Source: Bacteroidales bacterium | Lineage (GTDB): Bacteria > Bacteroidota > Bacteroidia > Bacteroidales > P3 | Direction of reading: 5' to 3' | Length of the DNA stretch: 64,000 nucleotides | NCBI GenBank assembly: GCA_016280915.1 | Contig: JAEEHQ010000045.1 | Coordinates: 1 to 64,000 of the forward strand | In this document: piece by piece, positions 52,446-63,940 of the stretch | Numbering within the stretch: position 1 is the stretch's first letter | Layout of the letters: each line of letters starts with the position of its first letter | Made by a program: the position numbers and the translations under genes | The notes under the pieces: model-generated | Database searches by the model: none | Told to the model about the DNA's origin: nothing | The model's input: the letters and a program-made list of their open reading frames with translations, nothing else

Positions 52446-52868
52446 TTATTCTTCGATATAATCTCTTTTAACAACAAACTTGGTCGAGATGGGGAGCTTC
52501 TGAGCTGCCAGACGGAGAGCCTCCTTAGCCACATCCATGGGAACGCCTTCGCATTCGAATAGGATGGTGCCGGGCATAACGCGGGCAACAAAGTATTCGG
52601 GAGCACCCTTACCTTTACCCATACGCACCTCGTTAGGTTTCTTGGTGATGGGCTTGTCGGGGAAGATGCGGATCCAAATCTGACCTTCACGTTTCATGTG
52701 ACGCGTTACAGCTTGACGTGCAGCCTCTATTTGACGGCCTGTGATGAAACAGGTTTCCAGGGATTTGATACCAAAGGTACCGAAAGCCAACTCGTGACCA
52801 CGGAAAGCATTGCCTTTAATTTTACCCTTTTGCTGCTTTCTATATCTTGTTTTCTTAGGTTGTAACAT
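52446..52868 (-). CDS. rplP: 50S ribosomal protein L16
   Basis: [21 protein letters not shown]. Confidence 0.97.
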   Translation of the reverse strand: MLQPKKTRYRKQQKGKIKGNAFRGHELAFGTFGIKSLETCFITGRQIEAARQAVTRHMKREGQIWIRIFPDKPITKKPNEVRMGKGKGAPEYFVARVMPGTILFECEGVPMDVAKEALRLAAQKLPISTKFVVKRDYIEE

Positions 52869-52942
52869 TTTACTTCTTGTTTAGCGGTTACTGTCTGCGG
52901 TGTATTGTTTCTTTAACCTTAACCTATAACCTATAACCTTTA

Positions 52943-53698
52943 TTACTTACTGTTGTTATTTCTATTGTTGGAACGACGACGGCCACCATTGCCACCACGA
53001 CGCTCGCCACCATTCACTGCAGGACGGTGCTCGTTCTTCTGACCACCAACGGTGGAAGCAACCAGCTCGCGCTTACCATAAATGGTACCACGGCAGATGT
53101 AAACCTTCACACCAATGCGACCATAAGTGGTATGAGCTTCGGCATTTGCGTAGTCGATGTCAGCACGCAGGGTGTGCAGAGGAGTACGGCCCTCTTTGTA
53201 GTGCTCGCTACGGGCGATCTCAGCGCCACCGATACGACCACTGATGGAGACCTTGATACCCTCAGCGCCGGAACGCATAGTGCTCACGATAGCGTTCTTG
53301 ATGGCACGACGATACTGCACGCGGCCCTCAATCTGCTTGGCAATATTCTGGGCAACCAAGACGGCATCCAACTCGGGGCGCTTCACCTCGGAGATGTTGA
53401 TCTGGACGTCCTTGCCAGTAAGTTTCTTCAATTCTTCCTTCAGCTTGTCAACCTCGGAACCAGCCTTGCCGATAATCAGACCTGGACGGGCGGTATTGAT
53501 GGTGACGGTGAGGAGTTTAAGGGTTCTCTCGATGTAGATTTTCGAGATGCTGGCCTTAGCGAGACGGACATTGAGGTACTTACGGATTTTGTCGTCCTCG
53601 ACGAGCTTCTGCTCGAATCTGCGACCACCGTACCAGTTAGAATCCCATCCGCGGATGATGCCTAAACGATTTCCAATTGGGTTAGTTTTTTGTCCCAT
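52943..53698 (-). CDS. rpsC: 30S ribosomal protein S3
   Basis: [25 protein letters not shown] domain. Confidence 0.97.
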   Translation of the reverse strand: MGQKTNPIGNRLGIIRGWDSNWYGGRRFEQKLVEDDKIRKYLNVRLAKASISKIYIERTLKLLTVTINTARPGLIIGKAGSEVDKLKEELKKLTGKDVQINISEVKRPELDAVLVAQNIAKQIEGRVQYRRAIKNAIVSTMRSGAEGIKVSISGRIGGAEIARSEHYKEGRTPLHTLRADIDYANAEAHTTYGRIGVKVYICRGTIYGKRELVASTVGGQKNEHRPAVNGGERRGGNGGRRRSNNRNNNSK

Positions 53699-53723
53699 TG
53701 TTTCTTTCTTCTTATTTGATTAA

Positions 53724-54161
53724 CTATTTAGTTTCTTCAACTTTAGCTTCAGCCTTAGGAGCCTCTTCAACACGGCTGCCCAGGATAACGGTGATATGGT
53801 TGCTGCGTTTGCGGATTCTGTAGCCACGGCCCTGAGGAGCAGTGCGCATACGCTTCATCGTGCGGCCTTCGTCAACCATAATCTGTTTCACATACAGCTG
53901 GCTGTCTTCAAGACGGACACCCTCGTTCTTGGCCTGCCAGTTGGCAACTGCACTCAGAATGAGCTTGTACATCTTAGGAGCGGACTCTCTGGGGCAATAT
54001 TTAAGGATACCCAGAGCCTTATCAACGTCAACGCCGCGGACCATGTCGGCAACGAGACGAGTCTTACGGGGCGAAGTAGGATTGTTCATCAGCTTAGCCA
54101 CGTAGAGGGTCTTTCTTGCTTCTTTCTGTGCTTCTGCACTAATTCTTTTTCTCTGTCCCAT
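53724..54161 (-). CDS. rplV: 50S ribosomal protein L22
   Basis: [42 protein letters not shown]. Confidence 0.96.
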   Translation of the reverse strand: MGQRKRISAEAQKEARKTLYVAKLMNNPTSPRKTRLVADMVRGVDVDKALGILKYCPRESAPKMYKLILSAVANWQAKNEGVRLEDSQLYVKQIMVDEGRTMKRMRTAPQGRGYRIRKRSNHITVILGSRVEEAPKAEAKVEETK

Positions 54162-54195
54162 TTCTTATTATTTGCGATTTATGGACTTTAACTTT

Positions 54196-54474
54196 TTATT
54201 TCTTTGCTTTATCTTTCGATCCTGCGTGGCCGCGGAAGATACGGGTGGGGGCAAATTCGCCCAGTTTATGTCCAACCATATTCTCGGTTACATACACGGG
54301 GATGAACTTGTTGCCATTGTGCACAGCAATGGTCTGACCCACGAAATCAGGGCTGATCATGGAAGCGCGGCTCCAAGTCTTGATGGTAACCTTCTTGTTG
54401 TTCTGCTGAGCCTCGATAACTCTCTTCTCAAGTTTGTAGAAGATGTACGGACCTTTCTTTAATGAACGACTCAT
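54196..54474 (-). CDS. rpsS: 30S ribosomal protein S19
   Basis: [29 protein letters not shown]. Confidence 0.97.
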   Translation of the reverse strand: MSRSLKKGPYIFYKLEKRVIEAQQNNKKVTIKTWSRASMISPDFVGQTIAVHNGNKFIPVYVTENMVGHKLGEFAPTRIFRGHAGSKDKAKK

Positions 54475-54496
54475 TTTCTTTTTCTTTTAAAATGAA

Positions 54497-55321
54497 TTAC
54501 TTCTTTCTTCTTTCGACAATGTACTTGCTCGACTGCTTCTTAGGAGCGCGAGTCTTGTAACCCTTGGCGGGAATGCCCTTACGGCTGCGGGGATGTCCGC
54601 CGGTCTGACGGCCTTCACCACCACCCATCGGGTGATCAACAGGGTTCATGACAACGCCACGGTTGCGGGGACGACGGCCCAACCAACGGTTACGACCAGC
54701 CTTACCACCAACCTCGAGGTTGTGCTCAGCATTGGAAACAATACCCACAGTGGCACGGCAGGCCTGGAGAATCATGCGCATTTCACCGCTGGGCATCTTA
54801 ATGATTGCATACTTGTCGTCACGAGACATCAGCTGTGCATAAGCACCAGCACTGCGCACCATCTTGGCACCCTGGCCAGGACGCAGCTCGATGTTGTGAA
54901 TCAGAGTGCCGAAAGGAATCTCGGCGAGGGTCAGCGTGTTGCCGACTTCGGGTGCAACACCTTTACCAGACATGATGGTCTGTCCGACTTTCAAACCCTG
55001 GGGGCAGAGGATATAACGCTTCTCACCGTCCTTATAGCACACGAGGGCGATGCGGGAGGTACGGTTGGGGTCATACTCGATGGTCTTTACGACTGCGGGA
55101 ATGCCATCCTTATCTCTCTTGAAATCGACGAAGCGATACAACTGTTTATGACCACCGCCGATGTAGCGCATGGTCATCTTACCCTGGTTGTTACGGCCAC
55201 CGCTTTTGCCGTAGCCACACACCAAACTCTTTTCCGGCTTGCTGGTCGTGATGTCATCATTGGTGACAACGATTTTGCGACGCTGACCGGGGGTTGTCGG
55301 TTTAATTCTTTTTAAAGCCAT
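54497..55321 (-). CDS. rplB: 50S ribosomal protein L2
   Basis: [37 protein letters not shown]. Confidence 0.98.
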   Translation of the reverse strand: MALKRIKPTTPGQRRKIVVTNDDITTSKPEKSLVCGYGKSGGRNNQGKMTMRYIGGGHKQLYRFVDFKRDKDGIPAVVKTIEYDPNRTSRIALVCYKDGEKRYILCPQGLKVGQTIMSGKGVAPEVGNTLTLAEIPFGTLIHNIELRPGQGAKMVRSAGAYAQLMSRDDKYAIIKMPSGEMRMILQACRATVGIVSNAEHNLEVGGKAGRNRWLGRRPRNRGVVMNPVDHPMGGGEGRQTGGHPRSRKGIPAKGYKTRAPKKQSSKYIVERRKK

Positions 55322-55445
55322 TTCTGTTTTTCTTTTTAGTCGCTTATCAGTGGACTATTACTATTAATGTTATTAATTTATGTTTCTTTAGTACGTGCCA
55401 AAGGCATGGGGCTCTCACCTCATGCCTTCGGCCTCATACCATCAT

Positions 55446-55796
55446 TTATAAGCTTGCGTAGAAGTCGATGGCATCGCCTTCAGCCAACGTAACGATGGCC
55501 TTCTTAAAGGCGTTGGTACGGCCTACGAGGTATCCAGCCTTGGTGTAGCGGGCTTTCACTTTACCGCTATAGTTCATCGTGTTCACGTCCAGGACCTTCA
55601 CATTGTAGAAAGCCTCAACAGCCTTCTTAATCTCAATCTTATTGGCGCGCTTGTCAACAATGAAACCGTAACGATTCAGAACCTTAGGCTCGGGTTTGTT
55701 CTTGTCGCGCTGAATGCGGTTAAGCTTCGGAGCGGCAGCGGCCTCAGTGATTCTGGTCATCTTCTCGCTAATCAGAGGTTTTACTATGATATTCAT
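55446..55796 (-). CDS. rplW: 50S ribosomal protein L23
   Basis: IIVKPLISEKMTRI; YGFIVDKRANKIEIKKAVE. Confidence 0.96.
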   Translation of the reverse strand: MNIIVKPLISEKMTRITEAAAAPKLNRIQRDKNKPEPKVLNRYGFIVDKRANKIEIKKAVEAFYNVKVLDVNTMNYSGKVKARYTKAGYLVGRTNAFKKAIVTLAEGDAIDFYASL

Positions 55797-55829
55797 GTTA
55801 AACTTTCTTAAATCTTTTTACTAACTACT

Positions 55830-56462
55830 TTATTTTGTTGCCAAAACGCGGTTAATTTCGTTGATCGAACCCTCACTGAGGATGATATTTTTGCAGTTCA
55901 AAATGTCGTAAGTGTTTAGCTCAGACACATTTACTACTTTTACACCCTGGATGTTTCGAGCAGACAAAGATACGAAATTATTTTGATTCTCAATAACAAT
56001 GAGCGATTTTTTATCAGCAACGTTCAGATTGTTGAGGATCTTAACCATGTCTTTGGTCTTGGGGGCGCTGAGGGTGAAGTTCTCAACCACGGTCAAGCAG
56101 TTCTCAGCAACCTTGGCACTGAGGGCAGAACGACGGGCCAGACGTTTCACCTTGATGTTCAGTTTGAAGCGATAGTCGCGGGGTTTAGGTCCAAAGATGG
56201 TACCGCCGCCGACGAAAACGGGGCTCTTCAAATCACCAGAACGCGCACCACCGGTGCCTTTCTGACGTTTCAGTTTGCGAGTACTGTGAGCATTCTCACT
56301 GCGCTCCTTAGCTTTAGCTGTGCCCTGACGGTTGTCTGCCAGGTATTGTTTGCAATCCAGGTAGATAGCGTGCTCGTTGGGCTCGATGGCGAAGATAGAA
56401 TCGTCCAGGTTGATGGTTCTACCGGTTTCGCTTCCGTTGACATTATAGACTTTTAACTCCAT
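55830..56462 (-). CDS. rplD: 50S ribosomal protein L4
   Basis: [32 protein letters not shown]. Confidence 0.97.
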   Translation of the reverse strand: MELKVYNVNGSETGRTINLDDSIFAIEPNEHAIYLDCKQYLADNRQGTAKAKERSENAHSTRKLKRQKGTGGARSGDLKSPVFVGGGTIFGPKPRDYRFKLNIKVKRLARRSALSAKVAENCLTVVENFTLSAPKTKDMVKILNNLNVADKKSLIVIENQNNFVSLSARNIQGVKVVNVSELNTYDILNCKNIILSEGSINEINRVLATK

Positions 56463-57082
56463 CTCTCAAGTTTTAAAATTGAACCTTTGGGTCCCGGTAC
56501 AGAACCTTTAACAATAATCAAATTCTTTTCAGGGATAATCTTGACAACCTGAAGGTTCTGGACCTTCACACGATGGTTGCCAGTTTGGCCGGCCATACGC
56601 ATGCCCTTGAAAACGCGCGAAGGATAGGAGCTAGCACCTACCGAACCGGGGGCACGCAGACGGTCGTGCTGACCGTGAGTCACATCACCGACACCGCCAA
56701 AACCGTGACGGGTAACGACGCCCTGGAAACCATGACCTTTGGAGGTTCCCACTGCATCGACGAATTCGCCTTCCTGGAAGACATCGACTGTCAAAACTTC
56801 ACCATGTTTCTTCTTGTGACCCTCCTCAAAACGGGTGAACTCAGCCACATAACGTTTGGGAGTGGTGTTGGCCTTGGCAAAATGGCCACGCATAGCCTTG
56901 GTGGTGCGGCTTTCTTTCTGCTCACCAAAGGCCAGCTGAATTGCAGAGTAACCATCCTTCTCGATGGTCTTTACTTGTGTCACTACACAAGGACCAGCTT
57001 CAATCACAGTGCACGGAATCTGCTTTCCGTCGGCATCAAAAAGACTGGTCATTCCAATTTTTTTACCTAATAATCCTGACAT
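56453..57082 (-). CDS. rplC: 50S ribosomal protein L3
   Basis: [38 protein letters not shown]. Confidence 0.97.
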   Translation of the reverse strand: MSGLLGKKIGMTSLFDADGKQIPCTVIEAGPCVVTQVKTIEKDGYSAIQLAFGEQKESRTTKAMRGHFAKANTTPKRYVAEFTRFEEGHKKKHGEVLTVDVFQEGEFVDAVGTSKGHGFQGVVTRHGFGGVGDVTHGQHDRLRAPGSVGASSYPSRVFKGMRMAGQTGNHRVKVQNLQVVKIIPEKNLIIVKGSVPGPKGSILKLERWS

Positions 57083-57185
57083 TTCTTTTTAGGGATTGTT
57101 GTTTGTTTTGTTTGTTAGTACTCAGCATATTTTCATCTCCGTAACCATCCGTCGACTACTAACATTGGCTGACAGTTTTTAATTA

Positions 57186-57494
57186 TCACACTTTGATCTC
57201 AACTTCAACACCGCTGGGAAGCTCCAGTTTCATCAGTGCATCGATGGTCTTTGCACGATCGTTGATTTCGATGTCCATCAAGCGCTTGTAGCTGCTCAGT
57301 TCGAACTGCTCGCGGCTCTTCTTGTTCACGAAGGTAGAGCGGTTGACGGTGAAGATCTTTTTGTTGGTCGGCAGAGGAATGGGGCCATTCACAACTGCGC
57401 CGGTCATCTTGACGGTCTTAACAATTCTCTCGGCAGATTTGTCGACGAGATTGTGGTCGTAAGATTTCAGTTTGATTCTAATTCTTTGACTCAC
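57186..57494 (-). CDS. rpsJ: 30S ribosomal protein S10
   Basis: [25 protein letters not shown]. Confidence 0.98.
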   Translation of the reverse strand: MSQRIRIKLKSYDHNLVDKSAERIVKTVKMTGAVVNGPIPLPTNKKIFTVNRSTFVNKKSREQFELSSYKRLMDIEINDRAKTIDALMKLELPSGVEVEIKV

Positions 57495-57510
57495 GGTTAA
57501 TGTATTTTTA

Positions 57511-59601
57511 TTAATAATTATTCTTATTCTTTAATATCTCATCCTGCAGGTTGGGAGCCACCTCCTGGTAGTGCGAGAACTCCATGGTGCTGGTGGCACG
57601 GCCCGAAGTGATGGTGCGCAACGCGGTCACATAGCCGAACATCTGCTCCAGAGGTACCTTGGCATGGATAGCCTGAGCACCCACCTTAGCCTCGATGCTT
57701 TCTAGTATGCCACGGCGGCGGTTCAAGTCACCGGTCACGTCGCCCACATAGGCATCGGGTGTCACCACCTCCAGCTTCATGATAGGCTCAAGCAACACGG
57801 GACTTGCCTTGCGACAGGCGGCCTTGAAGCCAATCTTGGCGCACACCTCGAAGGAAAGCTGGTCGCTGTCCACGGGGTGAGCCGAACCGTCTAACACGGT
57901 CACCTTCATGCTGTCCATCGGATAGCCGGCCAACACGCCGTTCTGCATAGCTTCCTTGAAGCCTTTCTCAATGGCAGGAATGTATTCTTTCGGAATATTG
58001 CCACCCTTCACATCGTTCACAAACTGCAGGCCTTGTATGCCCTCATCTGCGGGACCTATCTCAAACAGCACGTCGGCAAACTTACCCTTACCGCCCGTCT
58101 GTTTCTTGTAGATCTCGTGGTGCTGCACGGTGGTAGTGATAGCCTCTTTGTAGGCCACTTGAGGACGGCCTTTGTTCACCTCCACGTCAAACTCACGGCG
58201 CATACGGTCCATAATGATGTCCAGATGCAGCTCGCCCATACCGCTGATGATGGTCTGACCCGAAACCTCATCACTCTTCACACGGAAGGTGGGGTCCTCT
58301 TCGGCTAACTTCATCAGGGCATTATTCATCTTGTCCATGTCGCCCATGGTCATAGGCTCGATGGCAATACTGATGACGGGTTCGGGGAACTTCATCGACT
58401 CCAGCACAATGGGGTGCTTCTCGTCGCACAACGTGTGGCCAGTCTTGATGTCCTTAAAGCCCACAGCAGCACCAATGTCGCCAGCCTCAATACGGTCCAG
58501 CGGATTCTGCTTGTTGGAGTGCATCTGCATGATGCGGGCGATGCGCTCCTTCTTGCCAGTGTTAGCGTTGAAGACATACGAGCCAGACTCCAGCGAACCG
58601 CTGTACACGCGGAAGAAGCACAGACGTCCCACGTATGGGTCGGTGGCTATCTTGAAAGCCAGCGCACTGAAAGGAGCCTTCACGTCGATGGGACGGCTCT
58701 CGGGAGCTTCGGTCTTGGGATTAATGCCAGCAACTTCCTCCATGTCCAAAGGACTGGGCAGAAAAGCAGCCACTGCGTCCAGAAGGGTCTGGATGCCCTT
58801 GTTCTTAAAGGCGGAACCGCACATCACAGGGACAATCTTTCTTGAAAGGGTGGCCTTGCGAATCTCGGCAATAATCTCGTCGGCGGTGATGCTGTCGGGG
58901 TCATCGAAGAACTTCATCATCAGTTCCTCGTTCTCCTCTGCCACGCCCTCGATAAGTTTCTGGCGATATTCGGCGGCAATCTCCTTCAGGTCCTCGGGCA
59001 TGGGAATCTCTTCGAACTTCTGTCCGTTCGAATCCTCGTCCCACACCAGAGCCTTGTTGTCGATGAGGCTCACCACGCCCTTATACAGGTTCTCCTGTCC
59101 GATAGGAAGCTCGATAGGGATAGGGTTAGCACCCAAGCGCTCTTTAATCTGGTTCACCACGCCGAAGAAATCGGCACCGGCACGGTCCATCTTGTTGATA
59201 AACGCAATGCGGGGCACACCATACTTGTCGGCCTGACGCCACACAGTCTCTGACTGGGGCTCCACGCCACCCACGGCACAGAAAATGGCAATGGCACCGT
59301 CCAGCACACGCAATGAACGCTCTACCTCAACGGTAAAGTCCACGTGGCCCGGAGTGTCGATGATATTATACTTAAAGCGATTATCATGCCAGTGCCAAAA
59401 AACGGTCGTTGCAGCCGAAGTAATAGTGATACCCCTCTCCTGCTCCTGTACCATCCAGTCCATGGTAGCAGAACCCTCATGTGTCTCACCCAGTTTGTAG
59501 TTCTTGCCGGTGTAAAAGAGGATTCGCTCAGTAGTCGTCGTCTTGCCGGCGTCAATATGAGCCATGATACCGATGTTTCTAGTATATCTTAGATCTGACA
59601 T
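57511..59601 (-). CDS. fusA: Elongation factor G
   Basis: [46 protein letters not shown]. Confidence 0.97.
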   Translation of the reverse strand: MSDLRYTRNIGIMAHIDAGKTTTTERILFYTGKNYKLGETHEGSATMDWMVQEQERGITITSAATTVFWHWHDNRFKYNIIDTPGHVDFTVEVERSLRVLDGAIAIFCAVGGVEPQSETVWRQADKYGVPRIAFINKMDRAGADFFGVVNQIKERLGANPIPIELPIGQENLYKGVVSLIDNKALVWDEDSNGQKFEEIPMPEDLKEIAAEYRQKLIEGVAEENEELMMKFFDDPDSITADEIIAEIRKATLSRKIVPVMCGSAFKNKGIQTLLDAVAAFLPSPLDMEEVAGINPKTEAPESRPIDVKAPFSALAFKIATDPYVGRLCFFRVYSGSLESGSYVFNANTGKKERIARIMQMHSNKQNPLDRIEAGDIGAAVGFKDIKTGHTLCDEKHPIVLESMKFPEPVISIAIEPMTMGDMDKMNNALMKLAEEDPTFRVKSDEVSGQTIISGMGELHLDIIMDRMRREFDVEVNKGRPQVAYKEAITTTVQHHEIYKKQTGGKGKFADVLFEIGPADEGIQGLQFVNDVKGGNIPKEYIPAIEKGFKEAMQNGVLAGYPMDSMKVTVLDGSAHPVDSDQLSFEVCAKIGFKAACRKASPVLLEPIMKLEVVTPDAYVGDVTGDLNRRRGILESIEAKVGAQAIHAKVPLEQMFGYVTALRTITSGRATSTMEFSHYQEVAPNLQDEILKNKNNY

Positions 59602-59676
59602 GTAATGCTTTAGTAGTTCTTGAGGTTATCTTTGTTATTAAAAAATTGTTTTTATATATTATACTTTTATAATATA

Positions 59677-60144
59677 TTAGAAACGGAAGTGCGAGAAGGC
59701 CTTGTTAGCCTCAGCCATGCGGTGGATATCCTCCTTACGCTTGAAGGCGGCACCCTCTTCCTTATAAGCAGCCTGAATCTCAGCGGCCAGTTTCAGGGCC
59801 ATGGTCTTCTCACTGCGCTTGCGGCTGAAGGAGATGAGGTTCTTCATGCCGATAGACTGTTTGCGCTCGGGACGGATCTCGGTAGGAACCTGGAAGGTGG
59901 CACCACCAATACGGCGGCTCTTCACCTCAACGCTGGGGGTGATGTTGGCCAAGGCTTTTTTCCACACTTCGAGGCCGTCTTCCTTAGTACGGTCGGCCAC
60001 AACGTCGATTGCCTCATAGAAAATCTTGTAGGCAATGGTCTTCTTACCACCCATCATCAGGTTGTTCACAAACTTGGTGACGAGAACATCATTATATTTA
60101 GGATCCGGAAGGATGATACGTTTTCTGGGTTTAGCTTTTCTCAT
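59677..60144 (-). CDS. rpsG: 30S ribosomal protein S7
   Basis: MRKAKPRKR...[14 protein letters not shown]. Confidence 0.96.
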   Translation of the reverse strand: MRKAKPRKRIILPDPKYNDVLVTKFVNNLMMGGKKTIAYKIFYEAIDVVADRTKEDGLEVWKKALANITPSVEVKSRRIGGATFQVPTEIRPERKQSIGMKNLISFSRKRSEKTMALKLAAEIQAAYKEEGAAFKRKEDIHRMAEANKAFSHFRF

Positions 60145-60207
60145 TTTTCTTTTTCATTAATGAATCGTCTCGCGACTGATTCCTAATCCTTAAATCTTAG
60201 TTCTTTC

Positions 60208-60591
60208 TTATTTAGCAGCCTGTTTCGGACGTTTGGCACCGTATTTCGAACGACGCTGACGACGACCGTCAACACCACTGGTATCCAAAGCACCGCGGAT
60301 GATATGATAACGAACACCGGGGAGGTCCTTCACACGACCGCCGCGGATCATAACGATTGAGTGCTCCTGCAGGTTGTGGCCTTCACCGGGGATGTAGGCG
60401 TTGACTTCCTTACCATTGGTGAGACGCACACGGGCAACCTTACGCATTGCCGAGTTAGGTTTTTTAGGAGTGGTGGTGTACACACGGGTGCAGACGCCGC
60501 GACGCTGGGGGCAGCTGTCGAGGGCGGGAGATTTGGACTTATACTCCATCTGCTGACGTCCTTTGCGAACTAATTGCTGAATTGTTGGCAT
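60208..60591 (-). CDS. rpsL: 30S ribosomal protein S12
   Basis: [41 protein letters not shown]. Confidence 0.98.
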   Translation of the reverse strand: MPTIQQLVRKGRQQMEYKSKSPALDSCPQRRGVCTRVYTTTPKKPNSAMRKVARVRLTNGKEVNAYIPGEGHNLQEHSIVMIRGGRVKDLPGVRYHIIRGALDTSGVDGRRQRRSKYGAKRPKQAAK

Positions 60592-60672
60592 TTTGTTTCT
60601 TTGTAGTTATATATTTAATTATTAATGTATTCTGTCATTTTTAGGGCATATTCTTCCCTTCAAAACGGATTG

Positions 60673-60703
60673 CAAAAGTACAACTATTTTTTCAACTGGC
60701 AAA
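60673..60703 (-). promoter_or_regulatory. Perfect Bacteroidetes promoter driving the str operon
   Basis: Minus strand TTTG-CCAGTTGAAAAAATAGTTG(19)-TACTTTTG, about 80 bp upstream of rpsL. Confidence 0.85.
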
Positions 60704-60993
60704 ACTATGCCAGTTTTTAAATCCTTAAATAATCTTAAAATTTTATGGCAGACCTATCAATCAGTAACTTACAATTGTGTTAAAATCCATTTAACCACCC
60801 CTAAAAACCCGCTATCACACCCCACAAAATCCGTCCAAAACCGCCCTCATTTACAAAAGTTACCAACAAGTTTTCAACAGCCGCCCCTGTACCTTCGAAT
60901 CAAAAAAATCTCAGATTTATCAGCAGCTGACATTTTTCCACAAAAAACAACCTATCTTTGCATTTGTAAAACGAAAACAAACGAAAGCATAAA

Positions 60994-61329
60994 ATGAACA
61001 CCATCAACAACATCGAAAGCTACCAGCCTTACTATAACAAGGGGCTTTTCTGGAACAAAATGAATCGTGTGGGCGGCAAGGTAGGCAGCAAATTGCTCTA
61101 CTTCGCGCGGTTGCTCTACTACATCCTCGTCAGCCCTTCCACCCCACTCAAAGCCAAAGGCATCATCATCGGAGCCCTCGGCTACTTCATCCTCCCGCTC
61201 GACCTCATCCCCGACCTCATTCCCTTGGTTGGCTTCACCGACGACCTCGCCGCCATCATGGCCGTGGTAGGCATCGTAAACCGCTACTCCACCCCCGAAA
61301 TCAAAGCCCAAGCCCGAAAGAAACAATAG
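60994..61329 (+). CDS. YkvA/DUF1232 family membrane protein, copy 1
   Basis: KGIIIGALGYFILPLDLIPDLIPLVGFTDDLAAI. Confidence 0.9.
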   Translation: MNTINNIESYQPYYNKGLFWNKMNRVGGKVGSKLLYFARLLYYILVSPSTPLKAKGIIIGALGYFILPLDLIPDLIPLVGFTDDLAAIMAVVGIVNRYSTPEIKAQARKKQ

Positions 61330-61356
61330 TCAAATCTCAATTCAAAACACATACCA

Positions 61357-61704
61357 ATGGAACCCAAAGACCTTGAAAAATACCAAGACAATTACAGCCA
61401 GGAAGACCTCTGGGACAAACTGCGCAAGATGGCCAAGAAAGCCGGCAAGGAAGTAGTCCTCAAAGTGCTGCAACTCTACTATGTCCTCATGGACAAGAAC
61501 ACACCCACCAAATACAAAGCCCTCATTATCGGAGCCCTCGGCTACTTCATCCTCCCCATCGACCTCATCCCCGACCTGCTTCCGGGCATGGGCTTTGCCG
61601 ACGACCTTGCCGCCCTCACCGCCGTGCTCCTCACCGTCAACGACTGCCTCACCCCCGAAATCAAGCAGAAAGCCGAAGATAAGATGAAGGAGTTTCTCAA
61701 ATAG
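61357..61704 (+). CDS. YkvA/DUF1232 family membrane protein, copy 2
   Basis: KALIIGALGYFILPIDLIPDLLPGMGFADDLAAL. Confidence 0.9.
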   Translation: MEPKDLEKYQDNYSQEDLWDKLRKMAKKAGKEVVLKVLQLYYVLMDKNTPTKYKALIIGALGYFILPIDLIPDLLPGMGFADDLAALTAVLLTVNDCLTPEIKQKAEDKMKEFLK

Positions 61705-61793
61705 CAGACATGACTTTCAAGATTACAAGCAACTCACCCCCATTATCTCAACTATTTTTCGTAACTTTGCATTCCGAAAAACAAAACAGAGTC

Positions 61794-62945
61794 ATGGGCG
61801 AAACTCTCCAATCCACTGACCTCCCGCGCTTTGGAGCGCGACTCTTCCTCTTTGTAGCCACCATGCCCAAGGGAACGCGTCGCCTCTTCAACCGTTTCCT
61901 CTTCCAAGAAGCAAAGGAGACGGCCGACAGTCGCGACTACTATTGCAAGCGAGCCCTCATCGTCCAACTATACCATTATTTCGACCCCAACATCGTTACC
62001 GAGTTCCTTTTCTCCAACCACAACCACGCCGCCCTTCAAGCCTACCAGACACTCCCTTTCGACACCTTCTATCAGCAGTTCGGCCCCTCCATCGACCTCC
62101 AATGGTCCAACAAAACCTACGACACCTTCGACTCCCCCACCATCTTTGATGCCAATCCCGAAGCCATCAACGAGCTCAACATAGCCGACTACCAACAACT
62201 CTTTGCCCTCGCCCAAGAAAGAGGCAACAACAGCGAGCCTCCCGACTTCAGCAAGATTGGCTACCTCTCCTTTTTCTACAAAGCCGACCTCACCGACGAC
62301 GACTGCGCCATGGTCAACCGCCTTTACTGCCAAGGAGAACTGCTCTATGACATGTTCGACTTTGTCTGCAGCGAGCCACTCACCACCTCCATCCGCAAAC
62401 GAGCTGCCGACACCCTCACCGCCTACCTGCGCGACTGCGGCGACCCAGCTTTCATCCATTGGGTACACCAACTTGCCGACAACTACCGCCAGATGAACCC
62501 CAGCAAACACCTCATGGTGGTAAGCACCTCCCCCACCCCTCCGTCCGACGCCCATGACCAGTCAGCCCCCACCCTGTTGCCCCGCCAATGCCTCCACGGA
62601 TGCCCACGCGAGGCCTTCATCGCCTCCCTTCAAGAGCAACTCATATCCAATGGTTATGTCGCCCCCGACAGCGACCTCGACAGCCTTTTCGAAGGTACCA
62701 CACATCCCCTCAAGCCCGTCATCTGGAAACGCACCTCCTACGAATTTGCCTTCTTCCTCCGAGCCCTCTGCCCCTTTCTCGAACACAAAGAAGAGCTCGC
62801 CGTGCTTCTCTTCCGCCACAAATCAGAAAGCAAGACCTTCCAAGCCTCCTCCCTCCGTAGTGCCCGAAGCGACAACCAGGAAAGCGTCATCCGCGATATG
62901 GATCTACTCATCTCCACCGCAAAAATGCACTCCCACCAAACTTAG
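61794..62945 (+). CDS. Protein of unknown function (383 aa, no recognisable domain)
   Basis: Long ORF, strand-consistent codon usage; start set to MGETLQSTDLPRFGARLF. Confidence 0.7.
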   Translation: MGETLQSTDLPRFGARLFLFVATMPKGTRRLFNRFLFQEAKETADSRDYYCKRALIVQLYHYFDPNIVTEFLFSNHNHAALQAYQTLPFDTFYQQFGPSIDLQWSNKTYDTFDSPTIFDANPEAINELNIADYQQLFALAQERGNNSEPPDFSKIGYLSFFYKADLTDDDCAMVNRLYCQGELLYDMFDFVCSEPLTTSIRKRAADTLTAYLRDCGDPAFIHWVHQLADNYRQMNPSKHLMVVSTSPTPPSDAHDQSAPTLLPRQCLHGCPREAFIASLQEQLISNGYVAPDSDLDSLFEGTTHPLKPVIWKRTSYEFAFFLRALCPFLEHKEELAVLLFRHKSESKTFQASSLRSARSDNQESVIRDMDLLISTAKMHSHQT

Positions 62946-63218
62946 CAAACCATCCTTACAGCTATCATGGATAGAACCTTACAGAGCAACCGTTCATCCA
63001 AAATAAGATGTAAACATATAAATAACAGCAAATTATCAGGATTAATAAAGACCATCTAGCCTAAACGGATGCTATTTGTGGAGAAAAATGACTATTACAG
63101 ACGACAAAAGGAGACATTTTAAGGAGCAAAAAGAGGGGCAACAAGAAAAAAAATTCATTTATTATAAACTGATTTTCAAATCATAAAGAAATATCTTTTC
63201 GAAAAAACATTTTTTTTA

Positions 63219-63249
63219 TTTGCAGATTTGAAAAAAAGTCGTACTTTTG
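63219..63249 (+). promoter_or_regulatory. Perfect Bacteroidetes promoter for tRNA-Asp
   Basis: TTTG-CAGATTTGAAAAAAAGTCG(19)-TACTTTTG. Confidence 0.85.
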
Positions 63250-63300
63250 CACCCGCATTTGAGAAACAAAGAGAGTTCTTTCACAATTAAGGATGCAAAC

Positions 63301-63378
63301 GGTCCGGTAGTTCAGTTTGGTTAGAATACATGCCTGTCACGCATGGGGTCGCGAGTTCGAGTCTCGTCCGGACCGCCA
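63301..63378 (+). tRNA. tRNA-Asp(GTC), CCA encoded
   Basis: GGTCCGGTAGTTCAGTTTGGTTAGAATACATGCCTGTCACGCATGGGGTCGCGAGTTCGAGTCTCGTCCGGACCGCCA; anticodon GTC. Confidence 0.96.
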
Positions 63379-63388
63379 AACGAAAGAG

Positions 63389-63418
63389 AGTCCTCAACAC
63401 AATGAGGACTTTTTTTTT
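63389..63418 (+). terminator. Terminator after tRNA-Asp
   Basis: agtcctca-acacaa-tgaggacttttttttt. Confidence 0.75.
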
Positions 63419-63485
63419 GCCACATATCCCAGAGAGGCAAGGTCGAGTAGATAGTCATACAAACTCCATGCCTTTCCGTCACCTC

Positions 63486-63878
63486 GGGGCTGACCGGTTT
63501 TGACAGCAAGGAGGGGGATTTGTAAGCATGCAGGCTCACGCATCAGCAGCCTTGAAAACCGATGCAGAAAGATAATTGGCGAAAATAACTACGCTCTTGC
63601 TGCCTAACCGAAGTACAGTAGGTTACTGGCTTAATCCCCGCAACAGTTGCAGGGACAAGACATCTCCCACCGACCCAGCCCGTCGGTCGGTGACCCGGAG
63701 GTGCTCATGAGTACGGGATAGTCGGAGGCCCGCCTCGTGCCAACGATGAAGTTTTAGAGGCTACGGTTTGCCTTGGGTGTCCGCGTCCAGAGCATTCCCG
63801 ACAAACAACCACGGAATAAGCATGTAGAAAGCATATCTGTCACTTGTTTGGACGAGGGTTCGACCCCCTCCAGCTCCA
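63486..63878 (+). ncRNA. ssrA: tmRNA; tag reading frame GENNYALAA at 63578..63607
   Basis: 5' GGGGCTGACCGGTTTTGACAG, internal GGC GAA AAT AAC TAC GCT CTT GCT GCC TAA, 3' GGGTTCGACCCCCTCCAGCTCCA. Confidence 0.95.
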
Positions 63879-63906
63879 CTCGGAGAACTAACTTCTCCTA
63901 ATGAAA

Positions 63907-63940
63907 ACACTGATAATCAAAAAGATCGTCAGTGTCTTTC
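63907..63940 (+). terminator. Terminator after tmRNA
   Basis: acactga...tcagtgtctttctttg. Confidence 0.5.

Noticed and set aside
58289-59236. 315-aa + strand ORF
   Set aside because: Antisense to fusA.
63321-63539. 72-aa minus ORF ending GPDETRTRDPMRDRHVF
   Set aside because: Antisense translation of tRNA-Asp and the tmRNA 5' end; a familiar spurious annotation.
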